Shown here one piece after another: positions 1-6,656 of a stretch of DNA of 6,656 nucleotides (position 1 is the stretch's first letter; each line of letters opens with the position of its first letter). The DNA comes from an uncultured Planctomycetaceae bacterium (GTDB taxonomy: Bacteria; Planctomycetota; Planctomycetia; Planctomycetales; Planctomycetaceae). The DNA is taken from positions 1 through 6,656 of the forward strand of contig CALJUK010000139.1 of assembly GCA_937975745.1 (NCBI GenBank), in the 5' to 3' direction. Under the pieces are notes generated by a model. It made no database searches and was not told where the DNA came from. It was given only the letters and a program-made list of their open reading frames with translations. The position numbers were made by a program, and so were the translations under genes.

Positions 1-786
1 GATCGCGCGGCACAGCGCACGCTCGCGCTCGGTCAGCTCCGTCGCCTCGGTGCGCACGTGTTGATTCATGGTACGCGGGAGAACAGTCCCTCAACGTTCA
101 GTGAGGGGACAACATTGACCGACCTTGCCGCCGAAATTGCCAAGTCGAATTCTGGTAGTGCGTCGTCTGTCTTCGGTGACGTCACCCGGGAAGACGAAGT
201 CAATCGGATGGCCGACGAAGTCCGCAGTCAACGCGGGCAGATTGACATCCTGGTCTGTTGTGCCGGGGGGGACATTGGGATGGGTGGAACGGCCGTGGGT
301 CGTGGCGGACGGCCGGAAGCGGACGACTGCCTGAACATCTCACTGGCTGATTTGCAGAGCGTGATGGACCGCAACCTGTTGGGGATGATTCTCTGCTGCC
401 GGGCTGTTGCGCCGGAGATGCAGGCACGTAAAGCGGGACGGATCGTGACGATTGGCAGTATCGCCGGCTGTTACGGCCGACCGGAGGGTTCGATCTACGC
501 GGTTGCCAAGGCGGCCGTCCACGAATACACCCGCTGCCTGGCCGCCCAGCTCCGCAAGGACAACGTGAACGTCAACTGCGTGGCTCCTGGTGGGACAGTG
601 ACCGAGCGCTGCATGCGCATTCATGAAGTCGACCAGGAGATGCTGGTTCCCGAGGGGACCCTGGAGCGGTATGGTCGCCCGGACGAAGTTGCTTCCGTCG
701 TTTCCTTCTTGTGCGGCGAAGAATCCCGTTTCATCAGTGGCCAGGTCATCCGCGTCGACGGTGGTGGTCAGACTTTCCCCTGCTGA
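1..786 (+). CDS. SDR family NAD(P)-dependent oxidoreductase, 5'-truncated
   Basis: The frame is open from the window edge to the TGA at 784-786, giving 261 visible residues (residue 1 = base 1); the true start lies upstream or has been lost. It is a classical SDR of the FabG-like type, a cytosolic Rossmann-fold oxidoreductase. The second strand reads LGAHVLIHGTR (residues 16-26). The usual NNAG motif is CCAG at 86-89. The active-site set is complete: Asn125 in DRNLLG, Ser153 in TIGSIAG, Tyr166 and Lys170 in YAVAK, with the usual 13-residue Ser-to-Tyr spacing. NCVAPGGTVTE follows, and the C-terminus has the typical SGQVIRVDGGG. A glycine-rich insertion of about ten residues follows CCAG. The TGxxxGxG cofactor motif is not visible, even though part of it should fall within residues 3-6. 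The substrate cannot be told. The 280-base gap before glnE argues against a shared operon. Confidence 0.92.
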   Translation, partial: DRAAQRTLALGQLRRLGAHVLIHGTRENSPSTFSEGTTLTDLAAEIAKSNSGSASSVFGDVTREDEVNRMADEVRSQRGQIDILVCCAGGDIGMGGTAVGRGGRPEADDCLNISLADLQSVMDRNLLGMILCCRAVAPEMQARKAGRIVTIGSIAGCYGRPEGSIYAVAKAAVHEYTRCLAAQLRKDNVNVNCVAPGGTVTERCMRIHEVDQEMLVPEGTLERYGRPDEVASVVSFLCGEESRFISGQVIRVDGGGQTFPC

Positions 787-897
787 TTTCCGGCCAAGTT
801 CTGAGTTCTGCTCTGTCAATCGGCGTTTGTTTGCGGCGGGCTTGGCCTGGCGGAGGTCGGAGGGAATCTGGCCTGTATTTCGGTTGTCGTCGAGCTG

Positions 898-945
898 GGC
901 TATGATGACCGGCGATTCAACGCAGGCCAGTAGCCGTTTTTGTTT
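898..945 (+). terminator. weak candidate terminator between the SDR gene and glnE
   Basis: GGCTA (898-902) can pair with TAGCC (931-935), directly followed by GTTTTTGTTT (936-945). The stem is only 5 bp and the loop is 28 bases, so the T tract is the main argument. A TATGAT hexamer (901-906) inside it could instead be a -10 box for glnE, but no good -35 stands 16-18 bases upstream. These readings compete and neither is strong. The rest of 787-1065 shows nothing else recognisable. Confidence 0.2.
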
Positions 946-1065
946 CCAGGGAGAGTGCTGCGAGCTGACAGCCAGCTGCCCTGTTGAACCGATTTCTCGA
1001 GCTGCTGACAGAGAGTCCATCGAGCCCTTCATCACCGTGGGTATTTCGTCACGGTGGAACATGGA

Positions 1066-4000
1066 ATGTACGAACACGCATCACAACTGATCGCCCCGTC
1101 AGGCATGACGGACGAAGAGGCGGAGAAGCTCCTCTCTTCGGTCGGGTTCAGCCAATGGGAAGTTGCGTGGCAGCGGTTGCAGTCGTTGCCCGTTGATGAA
1201 GCAAGCCGCGAAGAACTGTCGGCCTGCCTGCCGATGCTGTTAATCGCACTGTCGGAGACGGCTGTTCCGGACGGTTCGCTGGTGAACTTCGAGCGGTACG
1301 CGCACAGTGTGTCCGACCGCTACGAGCTGTTTCATTACCTGGCGACCAATCCCCGCGCGGTTGAAATCCTCGTCAAATTGTTTGTCGGAAGTCAGTTTCT
1401 GACGGAAATTCTTCTGCGCAATCCGACGTACCTGCAGAAGTTGACGAAGCACAAACGGCTGGCCGAGTTCAAGAGCCAGCAGCAGTTCTACATCGAGGCG
1501 ATGGCAGCCGCAGCCGAGGTTCCGACCATCCTCGAGAAGATGGACGCATTGCGGCGGTATCAGCATTGGGAACTGTTGCGGATCGGTGCCTGCGATTCGT
1601 TCGGCCTGATGGACCTGAAGACCGTCACCGTTCAGTTGTCTCTGCTGGCTGACAGTCTCGTACAGAGCTGTCTGATGCTGCTGGCGACGGATATGGAAGT
1701 TTCGACCGAAGGCTTTGTGGTTCTGGCATTCGGCAAACTGGGGGGTGAGGAACTCAACTACAGCTCGGACATTGACCTGGTCTTTTTGGCGGACACAAAC
1801 GCCACGCGATTCTGGCCACTCGGTCAGAAACTGATCAAATCGCTGATGGAGCCCACGGGCGAGGGCTTCATGTACCGTGTCGACATGCGGCTGCGACCCT
1901 GGGGAAGAAGTGGAGCGCTGGTCAACACCGTGGAGGCCCACGTGGGCTATCTCCGTCGCAGCGGGATGCAGTGGGAAAAGCAGGCCTTGTTGAAGGCTCG
2001 GGTAATCGCGGGCGATCGGGCCGTCGGACAGGGGTTTCTGGAACGCATCGACGCGATCATCTTCGACGAGTACCCCATCGAAGCGCTGCGCGAGAGTGTT
2101 CGCACCACCAAAGAAAAGATCGAGGCTGAGCTGACCAAAAGTGGCCGAGACTGGGGGCACGTCAAATCGGGGACCGGGTCCATCCGCGATGTCGAATTTG
2201 TCACACAGTTCCTGCAACTGGCCCACGGGAAACAGCAGCCAGTTGTCCGCAGTATCAACACTCTGGACGGTCTCGTACGGCTGGCAGATTGCGGAGTGCT
2301 TCGGGCGGAGGAGTATCGCCGCCTGGCCGACGGTTACGTCTTCCTGCGGACGATCGAGCATTCGCTGCAATTGATGCACTACAAGCAAATCAACGCGCTG
2401 CCTCAAGATTCCCGCGAGTTGGCCTATCTGGCCCGCAGACTCGATTTTCAGGACGCCGAGACGTTTCTGTCGCATTACAGCCGTCACTGCGAGTCGATTC
2501 GGGCGATTTACGACAAATACATTGGCGGGCAGGATCGCACAGGGGGAGATCAGCCGAACGTTGCGGAAGATCCCCTCGCAGACCATCTCCGCCGGATGGA
2601 GCCTTCCTACGTCTCAACGTTCTCCGAGGTCGAGATTGCCGATCACGCCAAACTGGTGGCACAGCTTAGCCCCCAGAATATTGTCGCAGTGAAGGCGCAG
2701 GACCAGGAGAACGGATTGACGCGGGTGACGATCGTCGGGTTCGATCGCCTGGGCGACTTGTCCATTATTTGCGGCCTGCTGTTTGTCTATGGCTTCGACA
2801 TTGTCAGCGGCGATGTCTTCACCAACGAGCAGATGACTCCCGTCGGTCGAGATGGAAAGCAAGGTGGCGACTCGGCTCGAAAATTCATCAATGTATTTTC
2901 GGTTCGGCCGCCGTTGGGCGTGGTCCTCCCCGAGGTCTGGCCGCGCTACCGGGATGACTTGGTGAACTTGCTGACGCTCCTGTCAGAAAAGGGCTCGCGA
3001 GTTGCCCAGGGATTACTGGCAAAACGTGTGGCAGGCGCACTTCGTGACGCGCCCGAAGTGACCGCATCGCTGTATCCGGTCGAGATCGAGATCGACAACG
3101 AACTTTCGCCGCGGCATACCGTGTTGCACATTCGATCGGAGGACACGACCGGTTTTCTGTACGAACTTGCGAACGCGCTTGCGATGTCGGGAGTCAACGT
3201 GCAACGCGTTACGATTAGCTCGTACGCCAATCGCGTCTTCGACACGCTGCATGTCACCGATTCGAACGGGGCCAAAATCACCGACGAAAAACGGCAGCGA
3301 GAATTACGGGCCGCCATCGTCATCATCAAGCACTTCACGCATCTCCTCCCGCGCTCGCCCAATCCGGAATCGGCGTTGATCCACTTCCGGGAACTGCTCG
3401 AACAGCTGTTCCGGCAGGACAACTGGGTCGAGCAAGTCTCGTCTCTCGAACATACCGATGTGCTCGACGCATTGGCCCGGGTGCTGGGTGTCAGCGATTT
3501 CCTGTGGGAAGACTTTCTGCGTCTGCAGCACGACAACCTGTTCCCCGTTGTGACCAATGTGGCCGGACTGGTCGACCGTAAACCGAAAGACCAGCTGGCG
3601 GAAGAACTCACGCGCGAATTGGCCGATGCCCCGGACCTGGAGACCCAACAGAAGTGTCTGAACGCCTTCAAAGACCGGGAAATGTTCCGCACCGACATGC
3701 GGCATATTCTTGGACATGTGAAGGAATTCGGCGAGTTCTCCAGCGAATTAACCGACCTCGCGGAAGTCGTCGTCGAAGCCGCCTGCAAACTCTGTCTGAA
3801 ACCACTTACCGAACGGTATGGCAACCCGCGGCTGCAGGATGGCAATCCAAGCCGTCTGGCCGTCGGCGCTCTCGGCAAATGTGGCGGACGTGAACTCGGC
3901 TATGCCAGCGATATCGAACTGATATTTGTCTATGAGGACAACGGGCAAACCGACGGTCCGGAAAGGATTACTGTCACCGAGTTCTACCAGAAACTGGTAG

Positions 4001-4734
4001 AATCGTTCTCGCAGATGATCCAGGCACGTAGCGAGGGAATCTTTCAGATTGACCTCAGACTCAGGCCGTATGGTCGGGCGGGCAGCCTGGCCGTCTCGTT
4101 CGATGCGTTTCGAACTTACTTCGCACAAAGCGGACCGGCGTGGCCTTACGAACGACAGTCGCTGGTCAAACTGCGACCGATCGCCGGCGATCCGGACTTC
4201 GGCAAGGAACTGCTCAACGCGCGTGACGAAATCCTGTACTCGGGTATCCGGTTCGACGTGGCCGCCATGCGGGCCATGCGCGAAAAGCAGGTGCGTCAAC
4301 TGGTGACGGCAGGAACAATCAACGCGAAACTGTCACCGGGTGGACTGGTTGACTGCGAATACCTGGTGCAAGGGTTGCAGATCAGTTACGGTCGATACAA
4401 TCCGGCACTCCGCGAACCCAACACGCTGGATGCGGTCGGCGTGCTCAAGGACTTGGGAATTATCTCCCCGGTCGATCACGAGCGGCTACGGAAAGCATAC
4501 ATCTATCTGCGACATTTGATCGACTCGCTGCGGATGGTGCGGGGCAACGCCCGCGATCTGACCGTCCCCCCTGCGGACAGTGAGGAGTTCGAGTTCCTGG
4601 CTCGTCGGCTCGGCTACCGCTCCCGAATGCTGAAACTCCAGCAAGACCTCGAATCGACGATGGAGACGGTCCGGGACCTCAGCCAGATCCTTGATCGCCG
4701 CTGGTTATACCCGGGAACCCGCGAGGGAAATTAA
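1066..4734 (+). CDS. glnE: GlnE: bifunctional glutamine synthetase adenylyltransferase / adenylyl-removing enzyme with two inserted ACT domains
   Basis: GlnE adenylylates glutamine synthetase (inactivating it) and removes the AMP by phosphorolysis, setting cytosolic nitrogen assimilation. The protein is 1222 residues, against about 946 in E. coli. N-terminal adenylyl-removing half: GKLGGEEL (223-230), SDID (234-237), DMRLRP (273-278) and SIRDVEF (372-378). C-terminal adenylyltransferase half, from about 761: GKCGGREL (937-944), SDIE (948-951), DLRLRP (996-1001) and SPGGLVDCEY (1090-1099). Between the halves, at about 554-615 and 677-745, are two ACT domains like those ending GlnD (motifs VTIVGFDRLGDL and TVLHIRSEDTTGFLYEL); these account for the extra length. 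I chose ATG 1066 because GGTGG (1053-1057) lies 8 bases upstream; GTG 1054 and ATG 1105 are in-frame alternatives. The second metal-ligand Asp of the adenylyltransferase half is Glu951. GlnE identity is near certain; glutamine sensing by the ACT pair is inference. Confidence 0.97.
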   Translation: MYEHASQLIAPSGMTDEEAEKLLSSVGFSQWEVAWQRLQSLPVDEASREELSACLPMLLIALSETAVPDGSLVNFERYAHSVSDRYELFHYLATNPRAVEILVKLFVGSQFLTEILLRNPTYLQKLTKHKRLAEFKSQQQFYIEAMAAAAEVPTILEKMDALRRYQHWELLRIGACDSFGLMDLKTVTVQLSLLADSLVQSCLMLLATDMEVSTEGFVVLAFGKLGGEELNYSSDIDLVFLADTNATRFWPLGQKLIKSLMEPTGEGFMYRVDMRLRPWGRSGALVNTVEAHVGYLRRSGMQWEKQALLKARVIAGDRAVGQGFLERIDAIIFDEYPIEALRESVRTTKEKIEAELTKSGRDWGHVKSGTGSIRDVEFVTQFLQLAHGKQQPVVRSINTLDGLVRLADCGVLRAEEYRRLADGYVFLRTIEHSLQLMHYKQINALPQDSRELAYLARRLDFQDAETFLSHYSRHCESIRAIYDKYIGGQDRTGGDQPNVAEDPLADHLRRMEPSYVSTFSEVEIADHAKLVAQLSPQNIVAVKAQDQENGLTRVTIVGFDRLGDLSIICGLLFVYGFDIVSGDVFTNEQMTPVGRDGKQGGDSARKFINVFSVRPPLGVVLPEVWPRYRDDLVNLLTLLSEKGSRVAQGLLAKRVAGALRDAPEVTASLYPVEIEIDNELSPRHTVLHIRSEDTTGFLYELANALAMSGVNVQRVTISSYANRVFDTLHVTDSNGAKITDEKRQRELRAAIVIIKHFTHLLPRSPNPESALIHFRELLEQLFRQDNWVEQVSSLEHTDVLDALARVLGVSDFLWEDFLRLQHDNLFPVVTNVAGLVDRKPKDQLAEELTRELADAPDLETQQKCLNAFKDREMFRTDMRHILGHVKEFGEFSSELTDLAEVVVEAACKLCLKPLTERYGNPRLQDGNPSRLAVGALGKCGGRELGYASDIELIFVYEDNGQTDGPERITVTEFYQKLVESFSQMIQARSEGIFQIDLRLRPYGRAGSLAVSFDAFRTYFAQSGPAWPYERQSLVKLRPIAGDPDFGKELLNARDEILYSGIRFDVAAMRAMREKQVRQLVTAGTINAKLSPGGLVDCEYLVQGLQISYGRYNPALREPNTLDAVGVLKDLGIISPVDHERLRKAYIYLRHLIDSLRMVRGNARDLTVPPADSEEFEFLARRLGYRSRMLKLQQDLESTMETVRDLSQILDRRWLYPGTREGN

Positions 4735-4737
4735 ACC

Positions 4738-4778
4738 GGTGACTGTCTGGAGTGGGCGGCCGTGAACAGTCGCCAGAC
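4738..4778 (+). terminator. hairpin just after glnE stop, candidate transcript end
   Basis: Three bases after the glnE TAA, GGTGACTGT (4738-4746) pairs with ACAGTCGCC (4766-4774): 9 bp with one G-T wobble and a 19-base loop. An alternative stem, GTCTGG (4744-4749) with CCAGAC (4773-4778), uses overlapping bases, so the two cannot form together. No T tract follows, so this is not a canonical intrinsic terminator. It could still terminate, pause or stabilise the 3' end of the message. Confidence 0.4.
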
Positions 4779-4962
4779 GACCATCTTGCCTCCCGACACC
4801 GTGGACATCGCTGCGCGACGACCACCAGCCGGGCAGCCCGATTTTCGAAACCGCTGTGAGCATTGCTTGTAAGAAGGACCGGTTCGGGCCGGCAACCCGC
4901 AAAGTGTCAGCAGTTGGTTTTGGGGGGCTGTTCCTGGAGTTCAACGCAGCAACGAACACGGG

Positions 4963-5094
4963 ATGGAACAACACTGGAGCCAGGTGCTGCAGGATTTGCT
5001 GATTTCGCGATCGCCCCTGCTGAGCCGGTATGATGAGCATTTGGTCTCGGGATTCCGCATTGCACGGGCCCAGCTGCCTTGTTCTTTCGTGTAG
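4963..5094 (+). CDS. possible small protein, 43 residues, unrecognised
   Basis: ATG at 4963 opens a 43-codon frame ending in TAG (5092-5094). The peptide begins MEQHWSQVLQDLLISRSP and continues with LLSRYDEHLV, a mix of charged and hydrophobic residues that could form amphipathic helices. About two thirds of its codons end in G or C. There is no convincing Shine-Dalgarno; only ACACGGG precedes the ATG. The same frame is open back to the TAA at 4871-4873. It has no signal peptide or membrane segment and no family I recognise. It could be a small gene, the relic of a longer one, or chance. Confidence 0.2.
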   Translation: MEQHWSQVLQDLLISRSPLLSRYDEHLVSGFRIARAQLPCSFV

Positions 5095-5106
5095 AAACGG
5101 TAGACT
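5079..5106 (+). promoter_or_regulatory. candidate promoter for tRNA-Arg
   Basis: TTGTTC (5079-5084) and TAGACT (5101-5106) are separated by 16 bases and resemble -35 and -10 hexamers with 3/6 and 4/6 matches. Transcription would start near 5113 and leave a leader of about 50 bases, with a GC hairpin, before the tRNA. The position is sensible, but the matches are modest and planctomycete promoters often depart from the E. coli consensus. Confidence 0.3.
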
Positions 5107-5162
5107 TGAGGAACGCGGGCGGGCCAACGTTCGACCCGCGCCGCTGCTTCTATCGGCGGCAT

Positions 5163-5236
<74 letters not shown>

Positions 5237-5290
5237 CTCGACTTACGTCAATTCGCCCTCTGAGGTGTACGCATAAAAAGTGGGTACAGG

Positions 5291-5620
5291 TCAGGGGGTG
5301 GCTTCGTTTCCGGGGTCCGTCTCGGCCGGGCGGAGCATCGACCGCAGAACCTCTGCGTCCTGCTGGATGTCCCCAGGAGCGTAGTGCTTCCGGGTGGTCT
5401 CCCAGGATGAGTGCCGCATCACGCGGCAGATCACGAGGGGCGGAACGCCGGCATTCCGGAGTCGCTCCCCGCAGGACCGCCTCAGATCATGAGCCGACGC
5501 ATATTTTGTCGGGCGTCCGGTTCTCTCATCTTCGTGTTCAACGATGATGTCCGCCTTCTTCCCAATCAGTCCGATCACGCGGCTGACGCGTTCCTTTGTC
5601 AGCCGCTTCTCTGTACGGCG
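5291..5620 (-). pseudogene. tyrosine recombinase / phage-type integrase, C-terminal remnant
   Basis: About 110 residues ending in the TGA at 5291-5293 match the catalytic end of tyrosine recombinases, which cut and rejoin DNA through a tyrosine nucleophile. Visible residues are: HDLRRS, with His at 5489-5491 and the box II Arg at 5480-5482; MRHSSWETT, with its His at 5411-5413; and HYAPGD, with the nucleophilic Tyr at 5381-5383. The preceding segment RLTKERVSRVIGLIGKKADI fits the region before box II. The frame stays open to 5953, but upstream of about 5620 it becomes Ser/Ala/Pro/Arg-rich and lacks the box I arginine and any core-binding domain; the other two minus frames do not supply them. 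A lone C-terminal half should be inactive. It probably derives from a prophage or integrative element in the adjacent tRNA. The exact upstream limit is approximate. Confidence 0.8.
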
Positions 5621-5624
5621 TGCT

Positions 5625-5990
5625 GGTCGGCTGAGAAGGCGTTCTGACCCTCCTGTCCAACAGACATGTTCGCAACTAACTGCCGCGGCAGAAACGAATG
5701 GGCTTGCGCGCCTCAGCGCCGCGCGAACTGTCCTGGCAGAAGTTGCATGAGTGTCCGCGACCGACACGGGTCGTGAGTCGGCCAGTGAGGAGTGCTGGCC
5801 CCCGGAAGGACACAGGTCCGAATCATCCATTTCGGCGACCGTTCGAGACGGCTCAGGCCCCGCGGCAATCGAGTGTGGTCGGCAAGAACAGAGAGTAGCG
5901 GAAGAAGGCGGCGAGGTACCGCCAGCAAGCGCGGCCGAGGGGTGGGGAGACATCGCTCCTGGTTCCCCCAGCCGCGTTGAATCTGCAGTC
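5625..5990. other. gene-poor stretch, probably element remnant
   Basis: I find no recognisable coding region on either strand. Open frames here read as Arg/Ser/Pro-rich sequence typical of chance frames in GC-rich DNA. The stretch contains the imperfect tRNA repeat at 5803-5828, the small hairpin GGAC-acag-GTCC (5808-5819) overlapping that repeat, and CGACC-gacacg-GGTCG (5758-5773). Downstream of the DUF11 gene there are only 4-bp stems (for example CTGG/CCAG, 5959-5971) and no T tract on its strand. Confidence 0.45.
5803..5828 (+). repeat. imperfect copy of the tRNA-Arg T-arm segment, possible distal attachment-site relic
   Basis: GAAGG, then CAGGTCCGAATC, reproduces tRNA positions 5205-5209 and 5213-5224 at the same spacing, on the same strand and exactly 600 bases away. 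Seven of 26 positions differ, and the remainder of the tRNA is absent. It does not fold as a tRNA: instead of a T arm it forms a GGAC/GTCC hairpin. Chance similarity is possible. Confidence 0.3.
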
Positions 5991-6656
5991 CTAGTTCTGA
6001 TCTCCGTAGAACCGGGTCACCTCGTCCACAATGAGCGGTTCTTCGATCGAGTCGCTGGTCAGCAGTGTCCGGAAGCGGACCTGCCCGGTGGCGGACCCCT
6101 TCACGAAGACACGCAGCACGACCTGCTCGCCGGGAGCCAGCTCGGGAATCGCCTCGAACTGGAGGTTGTTTCCCTGCTTCTGGTGACTGACCGGACTTTC
6201 CGCCCGGAGGAGTGTCAAACCGGCCGGCAGTTCGCACGAGATGCGGACGTTGGCAGCCGCCTTAGAACCTTCGTTGACGCAGCGGATTTCATACGCTGTT
6301 TCGATCCCCGTTTCGACCGGATCGTTGATGTCGGCCACCTTCAGCAGGAGGGCTGCCGTCCCGTCAACTTTTGCAGCCAGCGCGGCCATCGCCTTCACGC
6401 CGAGTTCGCCAGAGGCCTTGGCAACGTGCTCGAAGTCTCCCAGACGTTCGGCCCGCAGACGAACCTGAACTTCGTGCGACTTCCCTTTTTCGACCCGGCC
6501 GACAAACCACGAGACGGTTCGAGACGGCGCGTCGAGCCGCCCCCCCTGGTCAGCCGAGACGAACTCGAAACCTTCGGGAACGATGTAGTCGACGCGGACA
6601 TTGTTCGTGTCGGCGGCGCCGTCGTTCCTGAGTGTCACGGTGTAGCTGGCATCACG
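5991..6656 (-). CDS. DUF11-repeat protein, C-terminal part (5'-truncated by window edge)
   Basis: The frame enters from the right edge and ends at TAG (5991-5993), giving 221 visible residues; no start codon can be assigned because the sequence is mid-domain at the edge. Two beta-rich repeats of the DUF11 ('conserved repeat domain') type are visible. The first runs from about residue 3 (YTVTLRNDGAADTNNVRVDY, then VPEGFEFVSAD). The second begins near residue 100 (KVADINDPVETGIETAYEIR, then LPAGLTLLRAES and ELAPGEQVVLRVFVKG). The protein ends VDEVTRFYGDQN. DUF11 repeats are immunoglobulin-like modules of large surface or envelope proteins, and similar endings are familiar to me from planctomycete proteins. 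No membrane anchor or sorting motif occurs at the C-terminus; a signal peptide would lie outside the window. The cell-surface role is inferred from the family. Confidence 0.87.
   Translation of the reverse strand, partial: RDASYTVTLRNDGAADTNNVRVDYIVPEGFEFVSADQGGRLDAPSRTVSWFVGRVEKGKSHEVQVRLRAERLGDFEHVAKASGELGVKAMAALAAKVDGTAALLLKVADINDPVETGIETAYEIRCVNEGSKAAANVRISCELPAGLTLLRAESPVSHQKQGNNLQFEAIPELAPGEQVVLRVFVKGSATGQVRFRTLLTSDSIEEPLIVDEVTRFYGDQN

Larger units (their letters stand above)
4735..5162. other. gene-poor spacer between glnE and the tRNA
   Basis: No recognisable protein or RNA gene lies in these 428 bases. They hold the post-glnE hairpin, a possible small ORF at 4963-5094, a weak promoter candidate at 5079-5106, and a 6-bp GC hairpin CGCGGG/CCCGCG (5114-5119 with 5135-5140, loop 15) in what would be the 5' leader of the tRNA. 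A minus-strand frame runs across the stretch but overlaps both the tRNA and the glnE end and resembles nothing I know. Confidence 0.5.

Noticed and set aside
891..1004. CGAGCTG occurring three times (891, 961, 998) upstream of glnE
   Set aside because: The spacing is irregular (70 and 37), the flanks are not conserved, and a 7-mer with common codon-like content can recur by chance; not supported as operators.
1240..2586. A 448-codon open frame on the minus strand inside glnE
   Set aside because: It is antisense to well-conserved glnE motifs, its translation resembles no family, and long antisense frames are common in GC-rich genes.
2946..3878. A 310-codon minus-strand open frame with Ser/Arg-rich translation
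   Set aside because: It lies wholly opposite the ACT and adenylyltransferase regions of glnE and has shadow-frame composition.
5713..6237. A 174-codon minus-strand frame overlapping the DUF11 gene
   Set aside because: It shares its strand with the DUF11 gene in another frame; the DUF11 frame has clear domain repeats and this one is Arg/Pro-rich.

Overview
The window is a moderately GC-rich piece of a bacterial chromosome, most likely from a planctomycete. The evidence is a DUF11-repeat protein with a planctomycete-like C-terminal segment, an unusually long GlnE, and loosely packed genes separated by several hundred bases. The lineage is inferred from protein character; no 16S or other marker gene is present.

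Layout from left to right: (1) 1-786, plus strand: the 3' part of a classical short-chain dehydrogenase/reductase (SDR) gene, cut by the window edge. The first ~55 bases are GC-richer than what follows and lack the expected glycine motif. (2) 787-1065: a spacer with only weak terminator- or promoter-like signals. (3) 1066-4734, plus: a 1222-residue GlnE, the bifunctional glutamine synthetase adenylyltransferase / adenylyl-removing enzyme. Both nucleotidyltransferase halves are present, and two ACT domains resembling the glutamine-sensing C-terminus of GlnD are inserted between them. (4) 4735-5162: a gene-poor stretch with a 9-bp hairpin just after the glnE stop, a possible 43-codon small ORF, and a weak promoter candidate. 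(5) 5163-5236, plus: tRNA-Arg(ACG). (6) 5291 to about 5620, minus: the C-terminal catalytic remnant of a tyrosine recombinase, converging on the tRNA. An imperfect copy of the tRNA anticodon-stem to T-arm segment lies 600 bp away at 5803-5828, so 5203-5828 may be the scar of an element that integrated into the tRNA. (7) about 5625-5990: no recognisable gene. (8) 5991-6656, minus: the 3' end of a DUF11-repeat protein, cut by the window edge.

The genes do not form one pathway. The most interesting object is the GlnE-ACT fusion: it suggests an enzyme controlling glutamine synthetase that may bind glutamine directly, beside or instead of the GlnD/PII relay. The tRNA, recombinase relic and diverged repeat read as a decayed integration site.
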